DNA of 32,014 bases from an uncultured Bacteroidales bacterium (lineage in GTDB: Bacteria > Bacteroidota > Bacteroidia > Bacteroidales > UBA932), in contig CALVAD010000018.1 of NCBI GenBank assembly GCA_944325495.1, positions 1 through 32,014 of the forward strand. The letters run 5' to 3'. Of this stretch, positions 25,832-32,014 are shown in pieces. The first letter of the stretch is position 1. Each line of letters begins with the position of its first letter. The translations under genes and the position numbers were made by a program. Under the pieces are notes generated by a model. That model saw only the letters and a program-made list of their open reading frames with translations, had not been told where the DNA came from and did not search any database.

Positions 25832-25863
25832 AATCGGCCTCCTGAGACCCTGCAAGGCCGATT
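25832..25863. repeat. Hairpin related to the 79-nt elements
   Basis: AATCGGCCT pairs perfectly with AGGCCGATT. The enclosed tip, CTCCTGAGACCCTGCA, resembles the tip of the hairpin at 25007-25085. Confidence 0.55.
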
Positions 25864-25985
25864 CATGAGATTCCGGCGCACAGGCTATTTTCAACGCCGG
25901 TTTTCAGGTGACTTCCGGCGTGATAAGTTGCTGGCTATCACCCCAAATGTCGACTATGCCGCCAATTATACCTAATCATCCCCCG

Positions 25986-26039
25986 TCGGCGCAGGGAGCA
26001 CAAAAGAAAAGGAGGTATAATTGCCAAAAATGGTTGGTG
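25986..26039. repeat. Duplicated sequence from next to tRNA-Leu(GAG), distal copy
   Basis: Bases 25986-26013 (28 nt) are identical to 26717-26744, which lies at the terminator of the tRNA gene. The following 26014-26039 (26 nt) is the perfect reverse complement of 26687-26712. A nearby AATTATACC (25966-25974 area) makes an inverted pair with GGTATAATT at 26014-26022. Confidence 0.8.
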
Positions 26040-26049
26040 AGAAGCAGCC

Positions 26050-26126
26050 GCTGCGGCGAAGCCGGCCTACGGCAGTATAGGGTTGCGCGGTGGTTCCTAC
26101 TGTCGGAGGCCGGGCTCCGCCGCAGC
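26050..26126. repeat. Long hairpin with ~27-bp stem
   Basis: GCTGCGGCG (26050-26058) pairs perfectly with CGCCGCAGC (26118-26126), and the stem continues through AGCC, GGCCT and CAGT with one bulge and a few mismatches to a loop of about 21 nt (26078-26098). Confidence 0.7.
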
Positions 26127-26167
26127 TGACTTCGGTGCTACGGCGTGATTTGCAATCCGACTTACTT

Positions 26168-26316
26168 CGTGAAATTCATCGGGAACGGTCAGGCCCGGCT
26201 GAGATGCGCCAGAGGCGGCAGGGTGAGCCAAATGGAAGGGATTCCTGTCCATCAGGCGCAGTTACCCTGCGCACAGCGCCATTAAGAGCCCGTCGCTGTA
26301 GCCGATGAATTTCACG
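26168..26316. repeat. 15-bp inverted repeat enclosing ~120 nt
   Basis: CGTGAAATTCATCGG (26168-26182) is the exact reverse complement of CCGATGAATTTCACG (26302-26316). The enclosed sequence has its own GGCGC/GCGCC pairings. This may be a small inverted-repeat element or the closing stem of a structured RNA. Confidence 0.6.
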
Positions 26317-26575
26317 AGTATTCTACGGCTGTCCCGTGACGGTTTCCGCCGGAATGCCCGGCCTGGAGAATGTGAACATCTTCTTGCCGGGGTCCTTCTG
26401 CGAGGCGCCGATGCGCCGGGCACGCACGAAGAGAGCCTTTCGTGGAGCTACCCGCCGCTTGTTCGGCATCCGGGTTGCAGATTGCATATCAACCACAATG
26501 GAAAGACTTGAAATTTCTGCACCTGAACCTCTGAGTCTCGTTCCGCACTCCCCATTTGATGACGTCCAAAGACCC

Positions 26576-26664
26576 GCATTCCGGGCAGCGTTGGCGCCTT
26601 CTTATTTTTCGATTATCACTCATTAGATGAAACGCGTTTCATCTAATTTCTTTATATTGCAAAA
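26576..26664. repeat. 88-bp direct repeat with internal palindrome, copy B
   Basis: Second copy of 25186-25274. Bases 26622-26647 form a perfect 26-bp palindrome (arms ATTAGATGAAACG and its complement). Relative to copy A, one base pair in the stem has changed on both sides (A-T here, G-C there), which suggests selection for the paired form. Confidence 0.8.
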
Positions 26665-26686
26665 GCTTAGCAAGTTATTGAGATTC

Positions 26687-26744
26687 CACCAACCATTTTT
26701 GGCAATTATACCCCCATCGGCGCAGGGAGCACAAAAGAAAAGGA
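26687..26744. repeat. Duplicated sequence next to tRNA-Leu(GAG), proximal copy
   Basis: It holds a 26-nt segment (26687-26712) inverted relative to 26014-26039 and a 28-nt segment (26717-26744) in direct orientation relative to 25986-26013. The second overlaps the tRNA terminator. Confidence 0.8.
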
Positions 26745-26766
26745 CCGGCCGAAAAGGCTGGTCCTT
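26732..26766 (-). terminator. Terminator of tRNA-Leu(GAG)
   Basis: Read on the minus strand, GGACCAGCC and GGCCGGTCC (complements of 26756-26764 and 26742-26750) pair around a 5-nt loop and run into a T-rich tract, TTTTCTTTTG (26732-26741). Confidence 0.8.
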
Positions 26767-26768
26767 CG

Positions 26769-26853
26769 TGCGGACGATGAGACTCGAACTCATACAGGCG
26801 TAAATGCCCACTACCCCCTCAAAGTAGCGTGTCTACCATTTCACCACGTCCGC
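26769..26853 (-). tRNA. tRNA-Leu (anticodon GAG)
   Basis: On the minus strand the acceptor stem GCGGACG pairs with CGTCCGC, followed by discriminator A. The anticodon loop TTGAGGG holds GAG (plus-strand 26818-26820). There is a long class II variable arm (GGGCATTTACGCC) and a T-arm ATGAG-TTCGAGT-CTCAT. The CCA end is not encoded. It reads CUC and CUU leucine codons. Confidence 0.95.
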
Positions 26854-26867
26854 ATACTTTGGGACTG

Positions 26868-26898
26868 CAAATGTATGCAATATTCTGGGAATCGCAAA
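26868..26898 (-). promoter_or_regulatory. Promoter of tRNA-Leu(GAG)
   Basis: On the minus strand TTTG (plus 26895-26898) is followed after 19 nt by TACATTTG (plus 26868-26875), an exact Bacteroidota promoter. The start would lie just before the tRNA. Confidence 0.75.
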
Positions 26899-26952
26899 AT
26901 TTTTTAGGAATTTCGCTCCGGAATCTACAAAATTCCGTCTTGTCTTCCCCAA

Positions 26953-26995
26953 ATCATCATTTATTATGATTGACCGAGTGCGCATAAATGATGAT
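26953..26995. promoter_or_regulatory. 12-bp dyad (probable operator) at the feoAB promoter
   Basis: ATCATCATTTAT (26953-26964) and ATAAATGATGAT (26984-26995) are perfect reverse complements with a 19-nt centre. The left arm lies upstream of the -33 element and the right arm covers part of the -7 element, the expected layout for a repressor or iron/redox-responsive regulator site. The binding protein is unknown. Confidence 0.6.
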
Positions 26996-27000
26996 ATTTG
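26970..27000 (+). promoter_or_regulatory. Promoter of feoAB
   Basis: TTG at 26970-26972, 20 nt, then GATATTTG at 26993-27000 (seven of eight matches to TAnnTTTG). Transcription would begin near 27005, with a leader of about 16 nt before ATG 27021. Confidence 0.55.
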
Positions 27001-27020
27001 CAGGATAAATTGAATTTGCG

Positions 27021-29354
27021 ATGACTTTGGACAAACTCGGCATAGGACAGTCGGCCATGATTGTCAAGGTGGGGGGAGAAGGTGCGCTGCGCCAGCATTT
27101 TCTCGACATGGGAGTGATTCCCGGCCAGATTGTCAGGCTGACCAAATTCGCCCCGCTCGGGGATCCTATGGAATTGCTGATAAACGGATATTCCCTGACA
27201 TTGAGGCTGGCCGATGCCGCCCGGATTGAGATAGAGACGGTGGGACACGAGTCTGCGGCCGTTCCGGACGATGCCGAGGTGTCAATCGAGGAGATCCGGG
27301 AACATCCGGGCTTCGGCGAGGAGGGCCGCTACCATTCCAAGAAGGACGAGAATCCTCTGCCGAAGGGAACCGTGCTGACTTTTGCGCTGGCCGGCAACCA
27401 GAACTGCGGCAAGACGACTCTTTTCAACCAGCTCACCGGAGCGAACCAGCATGTGGGCAATTTCCCGGGGGTTACCGTGGACCGCAAGGACGGGATGATT
27501 CGCGGACATCAGGACACGCTCGTCACGGACCTTCCGGGCATCTACTCGCTGTCCCCCTATACTTCGGAGGAAATAGTCTCCAGGCGTTTCATCCTTGAGG
27601 AGAAGCCCAAAGCCATCATAAACATCGTCGACGCCGGCAATATCGAGAGGAATCTCTATCTGACCATGCAGCTGCTGGAGCTCAATGTGCCCATGGTCCT
27701 GGCTTTGAACATGATGGACGAGGTGGAGGGCAACGGAGGCTCCGTCCGCGTGAACGAGATGGAGAGGCTGCTCGGGATACCGGTGGTGCCCGTCTCCGCG
27801 GCGAAGAACGAGGGCGTGGACGAACTGATACAGCATGCCCTGCATATAGCGAAATATCAGGAACTGCCTCTGCGTCAGGATTTCTGCGGCGTGGATGACT
27901 ACGGCGGGGCCGTGCACCGCTGCATCCACGGTATAATGCATCTTGTGGAGGATCATGCCAGACGTGCCGGCCTTCCTGTCCGTTTTGCCGCCGGCAGGCT
28001 AATCGAGGGTGACGGCGAGGTGATGGCGAAGCTTGACCTTTCCGAAAACGAGAAGGAGATGGTCGAGCATATCATACGCCAGATGGAGGAGGAACGCGGC
28101 CTTGACAGGTGTGCCGCAATGGCGGACATGCGCTTCACCTTCATCAAGAGGCTTTGCGCGCGCACGGTGGTGAAGCCCCGGGAGAGCAGGGAGTACCGGC
28201 GCAGCCTCAACATGGACAAGGTTCTGACGGGGAAATATACCGCGCTGCCTATCTTCGCGGTGGTGATTTCGCTCGTGATATGGCTGTCGATAGATGTGCT
28301 CGGGGCGCCGGTGCAGGGCTGGATAGAATCCGGCATGACCTGGCTTGCCGGTGTCTGCGACAATGCCCTTGACGGCTGGGGAGTGTCCCCCGCGGTGCGG
28401 TCGCTGGTCAGCGTAGGAATTTTCGGAGGGGTCGGCACGGTCATCAGCTTCGTTCCGATAATCATCTTCATGTATTTCTTCCTCTCGCTGCTCGAAGACA
28501 GCGGATATATGGCCAGAGTGGCGTTCGTGTTCGACAAATTGTTCCGCAAGCTCGGGCTCAGCGGCCGCAGCATAGTGCCGCTGCTCATAGGCTTCGGCTG
28601 CACGGTCCCCGCGGTCATGTCCACGAGGACGCTGCCGTCGGCGAGGGACAGGAAGATGACCATACTCCTTACGCCGTTCATCAGCTGTTCGGCGAAGATT
28701 CCGATATACGCCTTCCTGACCAGCATGTTCTTCCCCGGTCACGGCGGCCTGGTTCTGGTGATACTCTATCTTTCAGCGATTCTGGTCGGTCTGGTCGTTG
28801 CCCTGTGCGCAAAGGCCGGCTCTCATGCCGAGGCCGCTCCTTTCGTCATGGAACTTCCGAATTACCGTCTTCCGGGGGCGAAGAACGTGCTCCGGCTGAT
28901 GTGGGACAAGACAAAGGACTTCCTGCAGAGGGCGTTCACGGTGATATTCGTGGCGTCGATCGTGATATGGTTCCTGCAGTCGTTCGACTTCCGGCTCAAC
29001 CTCGTCGACAGCCAGGACAGCATGCTGGCCGCCATAGCCGGCGTGATAGCTCCGATCTTCGCACCGGCGGGGCTCGGAGACTGGCGCATAGTGACCGCGC
29101 TGATCAGCGGATTCCTGGCCAAGGAGAGTGTGGTGTCCACCTTGCAGGTCCTGGGCGTCTCTTCCGTGCTGACGCCGCTGACGGCCGTTCCGCTTCTGGC
29201 TTTCTGCCTGCTGTACACGCCCTGTGTGGCCGCCGTCGCCGCCGTCCGCAGGGAGCTCGGGGGAAGGTGGGCGCTGCTCATGGTTCTTTTCCAATGCGCC
29301 GTGGCCTGGGTATGCGCATGTCTTTCCTATCTGGTTGCCGGATTTTTTCTATGA
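27021..29354 (+). CDS. feoAB: Fused FeoA-FeoB ferrous iron transporter
   Basis: A 777-aa inner-membrane Fe(II) uptake protein. Residues 1 to ~75 are a FeoA SH3-like domain (LDKLGIGQSAMIVKVGGEGA..., DMGVIPGQIV). After a linker the FeoB G domain follows: G1 GNQNCGKTTLFN (125-136), GNFPGVTVDRK, G3 DLPG (170-173), G4 NMMD near 233. The membrane part (about 400-777) holds the two Gate motifs: GFGCTVPAVMSTRTL and FLAKESVVSTLQVLG, plus FISCSAKIPIYAF. FeoA-FeoB fusions are known in Bacteroidota. It heads an operon with the Cys-rich small protein and a hemerythrin regulator, behind a dyad-containing promoter. Confidence 0.97.
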   Translation: MTLDKLGIGQSAMIVKVGGEGALRQHFLDMGVIPGQIVRLTKFAPLGDPMELLINGYSLTLRLADAARIEIETVGHESAAVPDDAEVSIEEIREHPGFGEEGRYHSKKDENPLPKGTVLTFALAGNQNCGKTTLFNQLTGANQHVGNFPGVTVDRKDGMIRGHQDTLVTDLPGIYSLSPYTSEEIVSRRFILEEKPKAIINIVDAGNIERNLYLTMQLLELNVPMVLALNMMDEVEGNGGSVRVNEMERLLGIPVVPVSAAKNEGVDELIQHALHIAKYQELPLRQDFCGVDDYGGAVHRCIHGIMHLVEDHARRAGLPVRFAAGRLIEGDGEVMAKLDLSENEKEMVEHIIRQMEEERGLDRCAAMADMRFTFIKRLCARTVVKPRESREYRRSLNMDKVLTGKYTALPIFAVVISLVIWLSIDVLGAPVQGWIESGMTWLAGVCDNALDGWGVSPAVRSLVSVGIFGGVGTVISFVPIIIFMYFFLSLLEDSGYMARVAFVFDKLFRKLGLSGRSIVPLLIGFGCTVPAVMSTRTLPSARDRKMTILLTPFISCSAKIPIYAFLTSMFFPGHGGLVLVILYLSAILVGLVVALCAKAGSHAEAAPFVMELPNYRLPGAKNVLRLMWDKTKDFLQRAFTVIFVASIVIWFLQSFDFRLNLVDSQDSMLAAIAGVIAPIFAPAGLGDWRIVTALISGFLAKESVVSTLQVLGVSSVLTPLTAVPLLAFCLLYTPCVAAVAAVRRELGGRWALLMVLFQCAVAWVCACLSYLVAGFFL

Positions 29355-29361
29355 GGATGAT

Positions 29362-29529
29362 ATGAATATCGCCGACATAATCGTCATAGTGGTCGTCATC
29401 GCCGCACTTGCCCTGGCGTTGAGGTATCTCCGCAGGCATCCGTCCGGAAACGGGTGCGACGGTTCCTGCGCCTCTTGCGGCAGAAAGGACGGATGCCCCT
29501 CCTCCGGCGGCGAGGATGACAGACAATGA
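29362..29529 (+). CDS. FeoB-associated Cys-rich membrane protein
   Basis: A 55-aa protein with one N-terminal membrane segment (IADIIVIVVVIAALALAL) followed by a basic stretch and a short Cys cluster, CDGSCASCGRKDGC. This is the pattern of the small FeoB-associated Cys-rich family, thought to help FeoB in the inner membrane. It starts 7 nt after the feoAB stop. The next gene starts 14 nt before its end. It is short, but context and motif agree well. Confidence 0.9.
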   Translation: MNIADIIVIVVVIAALALALRYLRRHPSGNGCDGSCASCGRKDGCPSSGGEDDRQ

Positions 29530-30496
29530 CGCCGGGCCGGCGGAATCGGTTTTATATATGGAAATTCTTTCGGGGAACATGAAGGTGTCGGAGCTTGCGG
29601 ACTGCAATTGCAGGCTGCTTCTCGTGCTTTCCCGTCTGGGCGTCGCGGGCAGTTTCGGAGAGAAGACCGTCGCGGAGATCTGTCAGAAGAACGGCCTGGA
29701 CACGGACACGGTGCTCCTGATATGCAGGGTCTATTCTTCATCGGAGTTCAGACCTTCGGCCAGGGAGGTCCGGAAATGCAGGGTGGAGGATGTGATAAGG
29801 TATGTGAGGCGCTCGCATGACTTCTATCTGAAGAACGCCATAGAGTCAATCGACAGAGCCATCGAGAAGCTGATAGAGCCGTGCCAGGTTCCGCAGCAGC
29901 AGGTCGTGCGCGATTTCTTTGCCGGCTACAAGGACGAACTGCTGCGGCATTTCGCGTTTGAGGAGGATGAGGTGATTCCATACATAGGAAGCCTGCTCGA
30001 GGGGCGGCGGAATCAGAATTTCAACATCCACTATTTCGAGGAGCACCACACCAACATAGATGAGAAACTCTCGGATCTCAAGAACATCGTGATGAAGTCG
30101 CTGCCTCACGAGTGCGACGACTCTCTGCGCCAGAGTCTGATTCAGGATCTGTATGCGCTTCAGGACGACCTGCGCTCCCATACCTGCATAGAAGATCATA
30201 TCCTCGTCCCCATGGCGAGGATACTGGAGAGCGCTCACGGATTCGGCGACAGGCATGTGGAGGCCATGAGCGGGGAGGATGAGGGTTCGGAACTCTCCGG
30301 CAGGGAGAAGGAGATTCTGGTCTGCGTCGCGAAAGGCATGATCAATAAGGAGATAGCCGACAGGTTGAACATCTCCGTCAATACCGTCATAACCCACAGG
30401 CGCAACATCACGCGGAAAATAGGTATCCGCTCCATCCCCGGCCTGACCGTGTATGCGATTCTCAACGACCTGATAGACATCAAGGATGTTGAGTAA
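29516..30496 (+). CDS. Hemerythrin-domain regulator with LuxR-type HTH
   Basis: A 326-aa predicted one-component regulator. Residues ~12-65 resemble the N-terminal domain of ScdA/DUF542 proteins (VSELADCNCRLLLVLSRLGV, ending before QKNG). Residues ~95-235 form a hemerythrin domain with candidate di-iron ligands His101, His145 and Glu149 (HFAFEEDE), His177/His178, His222 and His228 (EDH). Residues ~258-320 are a LuxR/GerE HTH: LSGREKEILVCVAKGMINKE, ADRLNISVNTVITHRRNI. A di-iron centre could sense iron, O2 or NO and change DNA binding. It overlaps the Cys-rich gene by 14 nt and so is in the feoAB operon; regulation of that operon is a reasonable inference. Confidence 0.88.
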   Translation: MTDNDAGPAESVLYMEILSGNMKVSELADCNCRLLLVLSRLGVAGSFGEKTVAEICQKNGLDTDTVLLICRVYSSSEFRPSAREVRKCRVEDVIRYVRRSHDFYLKNAIESIDRAIEKLIEPCQVPQQQVVRDFFAGYKDELLRHFAFEEDEVIPYIGSLLEGRRNQNFNIHYFEEHHTNIDEKLSDLKNIVMKSLPHECDDSLRQSLIQDLYALQDDLRSHTCIEDHILVPMARILESAHGFGDRHVEAMSGEDEGSELSGREKEILVCVAKGMINKEIADRLNISVNTVITHRRNITRKIGIRSIPGLTVYAILNDLIDIKDVE

Positions 30497-30500
30497 GTTC

Positions 30501-30531
30501 TTGGATAAGATTTGTGCTTGTGCTATATTTG
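30501..30531 (+). promoter_or_regulatory. Promoter of the dispanin-DUF2752-queH operon
   Basis: TTG at 30501-30503, 20 nt, then TATATTTG at 30524-30531, an exact TAnnTTTG. The ATG at 30559 lies 27 nt downstream. It separates this operon from the feo operon. Confidence 0.7.
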
Positions 30532-30558
30532 GAACAGTGTAGAAATCTGTTTCGAGAT

Positions 30559-30897
30559 ATGGACAACAATCAGTTCGGTTACGATTCCCAGCCTAATGTG
30601 GTGCTGCCGCCGCACAACAACAAGATGGTGTGGGCTGTATTGTGTACGCTTTTCTGCTGCCTCATAGGGGGAATCGTCGCGATTGTGTATTCCGCCGAAT
30701 CCAACAGCCTGTATAATTCCGCACTGCTGACTCTCAATGACCAGACCAGGCAGAACCTGTACTATGAGTCCGAGAAGAAGAACAAGACGGCGCAGACATG
30801 GATAACGGTGAGCATAATCTTCGGCTGCATCTATCTGATAGCGTTTCTGGTTCTCTGGTCGCTGGGCATTTTCGCCGGACTGCTCGCAATGTCCTGA
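30559..30897 (+). CDS. CD225/dispanin family membrane protein
   Basis: A 112-aa protein with two membrane segments. The first (about 23-45) carries the CD225/dispanin pattern WAVLCTLFCCLIGGIVAIVY, followed by the conserved polar loop AESNSLYNSALL; the second is near residue 80-105. Related proteins include vertebrate IFITMs, but the bacterial role is unknown. ATG 30559 gives the typical short Pro/Asn-rich N-terminus; an ORF extension upstream overlaps the promoter. The stop overlaps the next start (TGATG). Confidence 0.85.
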   Translation: MDNNQFGYDSQPNVVLPPHNNKMVWAVLCTLFCCLIGGIVAIVYSAESNSLYNSALLTLNDQTRQNLYYESEKKNKTAQTWITVSIIFGCIYLIAFLVLWSLGIFAGLLAMS

Positions 30898-31274
30898 TGC
30901 GCGTCCCGAGGCTGGCTCTTGCGGCGGGCGGAACGGTCGCCCTGCTGGTCCTGGGTCTGTTCGACCCCTCCGTCTCGGCCTTTTTCCCGAAATGTCCGTT
31001 TCTGCTGCTGACCGGTCTCCAGTGTCCGGGCTGCGGTACCCAGAGGGCCCTGCACCAGCTGTTGCATCTGCGTCTGCGCGAAGCGCTCGAGTATAATGCG
31101 ATGATGGTCGCGGCTCTGCCCCTGCTGGCGTTTCTCATCATCGCGGACCTTCTCAGGAAAAGATGTCCCCGGCTTTACAGGGCGAGCGTCAGCCCGGTGC
31201 TGTCCTGGTCGGTTCTTGCGGCGGTGCTGCTCTGGTGGGTGCTCAGGAATGTGTTTTATCGCTCATGGCTTTGA
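30897..31274 (+). CDS. DUF2752 membrane protein
   Basis: A 125-aa protein with about three membrane segments and the DUF2752 signature KCPFLLLTGLQCPGCGTQRA (four cysteines), then a His-containing helix. The function is unknown; the CPGCG motif could bind metal or be redox-active. The start overlaps the dispanin stop by one base, and pairing of these two families is frequent in Bacteroidota, so they probably act together. The end overlaps queH by 10 nt. Confidence 0.88.
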   Translation: MRVPRLALAAGGTVALLVLGLFDPSVSAFFPKCPFLLLTGLQCPGCGTQRALHQLLHLRLREALEYNAMMVAALPLLAFLIIADLLRKRCPRLYRASVSPVLSWSVLAAVLLWWVLRNVFYRSWL

Positions 31275-31933
31275 TTGTCAATCCTCCGGTTTCCGGAAAA
31301 ATACTGCTTCATTCCTGCTGCGCTCCATGTTCCGGCGCAGTGCTGGAGTGCATGGTGCAGAACGGCCTGCACCCGACGGTGTTCTTCAGCAACTCCAATA
31401 TCGTACCGCCCGGAGAGTACGGGCTGCGAAGGTCGGAACTGCGGCGTTATTGTGAGTATCTCGGGGTTGAGGCGGTGGACGATGAATATGACCATGCCGC
31501 CTGGCTCTCGTCGGTGCGCGGGCTGGAGAACGAGCCGGAGAGGGGAGCGCGCTGCTCCGCCTGTTTCCGCTTCAGGCTTCTGCGTTCGGCGCGATACGCC
31601 GCCGCGCACGGGTTTGCCGTGCTCACCACCACGCTGGCGTCCTCGCGCTGGAAGGACCTGGAACAGGTGAACGAGGCCGGGGAGCAGGCGTGCGCGATGG
31701 TGGCGGAAGAGCTCCGCGCGGGGATTCTGCGGCCGGACTCCGCCGCTTTTCCGGACAACGGCCCGCTAATGCCCGCTTCGGCGCATGAGGCTTCTTCCTC
31801 TGTGTCCGCCCCGGTCTTCTGGCCCATGAACTGGCGCAAGGGCGGTCTCCAGCCCCGCCGCGGCGAAATCATCCGTGAGCAGAATTTCTACAATCAGACC
31901 TGGTGCGGCTGCGAGTTCTCGCGACGGGAGTAA
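31265..31933 (+). CDS. queH: Epoxyqueuosine reductase QueH
   Basis: QueH carries out the last step of queuosine synthesis in tRNA, reducing epoxyqueuosine; it replaces QueG in many bacteria and binds a Fe-S cluster. The 222-aa protein has LLHSCCAPCSGAVLE (Cys pair at 18-19 and Cys22), the FFSNSNIVPPGEY segment, RCSACFRFRL, TTTLASSRWKD and a C-terminal NFYNQTWCGCEFS with the other Cys pair. ATG 31265 is preferred because the upstream frame lies in the DUF2752 gene. It is the last gene of the operon. Confidence 0.94.
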   Translation: MALIVNPPVSGKILLHSCCAPCSGAVLECMVQNGLHPTVFFSNSNIVPPGEYGLRRSELRRYCEYLGVEAVDDEYDHAAWLSSVRGLENEPERGARCSACFRFRLLRSARYAAAHGFAVLTTTLASSRWKDLEQVNEAGEQACAMVAEELRAGILRPDSAAFPDNGPLMPASAHEASSSVSAPVFWPMNWRKGGLQPRRGEIIREQNFYNQTWCGCEFSRRE

Positions 31934-31959
31934 TTTTCTGTGGATTCAAGACCGAAGTG

Positions 31960-31993
31960 CAACAGTCAGCGGCCCGCGGGGCGCTGACTGTTG
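31960..31993 (+). terminator. Hairpin after queH, probable terminator
   Basis: CAACAGTCAGCG (31960-31971) and CGCTGACTGTTG (31982-31993) form a perfect 12-bp stem 26 nt after the queH stop. No T-run follows, so termination is likely but not certain. The remaining 21 bases of the window show nothing. Confidence 0.55.
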
Positions 31994-32014
31994 AGCGTTC
32001 CGGGCACGTGTGTG

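Larger units (their letters stand above)
24273..26768. other. Gene-free, repeat- and hairpin-rich region (~2.5 kb)
   Basis: I found no protein here that I can support. Open frames exist on both strands, but they are short, cross repeat boundaries in different frames and look like no known family. Instead the region is filled with repeats listed separately: a 166-bp tandem array, two 79-nt hairpin elements and a related tip, an 88-bp direct repeat with a palindrome, strong tandem hairpins, a degenerate two-unit repeat (about 25460-25750), a 77-nt hairpin, a 15-bp inverted repeat and short repeats by the tRNA. It may be decayed mobile-element sequence, a non-coding RNA locus or both. Confidence 0.7.

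Noticed and set aside
26336-26626. 96-codon ORF (MTVSAG...) before the 88-bp repeat copy B
   Set aside because: It runs into the direct repeat and has no recognisable domain. It might be a remnant of a transposase-like gene, but nothing in it supports that.
24273-26768. Retron or diversity-generating retroelement
   Set aside because: No reverse transcriptase gene is present anywhere in the window.

Overview
The window looks like a chromosomal segment from a member of the Bacteroidota, most likely an uncultured gut or rumen Bacteroidales with a fairly G+C-rich genome. The main reasons are the repeated Bacteroidota-type promoter (TTTG or TTG, 18-20 nt, TAnnTTTG), the near absence of Shine-Dalgarno sites, the fused FeoA-FeoB with a small Cys-rich partner, the TupA-like ATP-grasp glycosyltransferase and a dispanin/DUF2752 pair. 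The genus cannot be fixed from the sequence alone.

Layout. 1-1595: end of the ribosomal protein operon (rpsD tail, rpoA, rplQ). 1579-4507, minus strand: shikimate genes aroB and a fused type I dehydroquinate dehydratase/EPSP synthase. 4569-6262: tRNA-Leu(CAA), a terminator and a sodium:solute symporter. 6280-11156: an A+T-richer Type III restriction-modification pair with res before mod. 11199-18328: one tightly overlapped run, sufB-pnuC-sufC-sufD-ispE-flippase/TupA fusion-DUF616 glycosyltransferase, joining Fe-S assembly, isoprenoid precursor synthesis and cell-surface glycan export. 18329-20182: a RAYT (REP-associated tyrosine transposase) gene flanked by two copies of a ~160-bp hairpin-bearing repeat. 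20183-24097: rpsP-rimM, two family 2 glycosyltransferases and a WYL regulator. 24180-26768: a 30-codon ORF with an unusually strong Shine-Dalgarno site, then about 2.5 kb without recognisable genes but full of repeats: a 166-bp tandem array, 79-nt hairpin elements, an 88-bp direct repeat carrying a palindrome, long hairpins and short repeats next to a tRNA. 26769-26853: tRNA-Leu(GAG), minus strand. 27021-30496: iron operon feoAB, the Cys-rich FeoB partner and a hemerythrin-LuxR regulator, behind a promoter that sits in a 12-bp dyad. 30559-31933: dispanin, DUF2752 protein and queH.

Most genes are ordinary housekeeping functions. The parts most worth a second look are the RAYT/repeat unit, the gene-free repeat region with its small SD-driven ORF, the feoAB/hemerythrin-LuxR iron module, and three unusual protein architectures: DHQD-EPSPS, flippase-TupA and a SufD reduced to its core.
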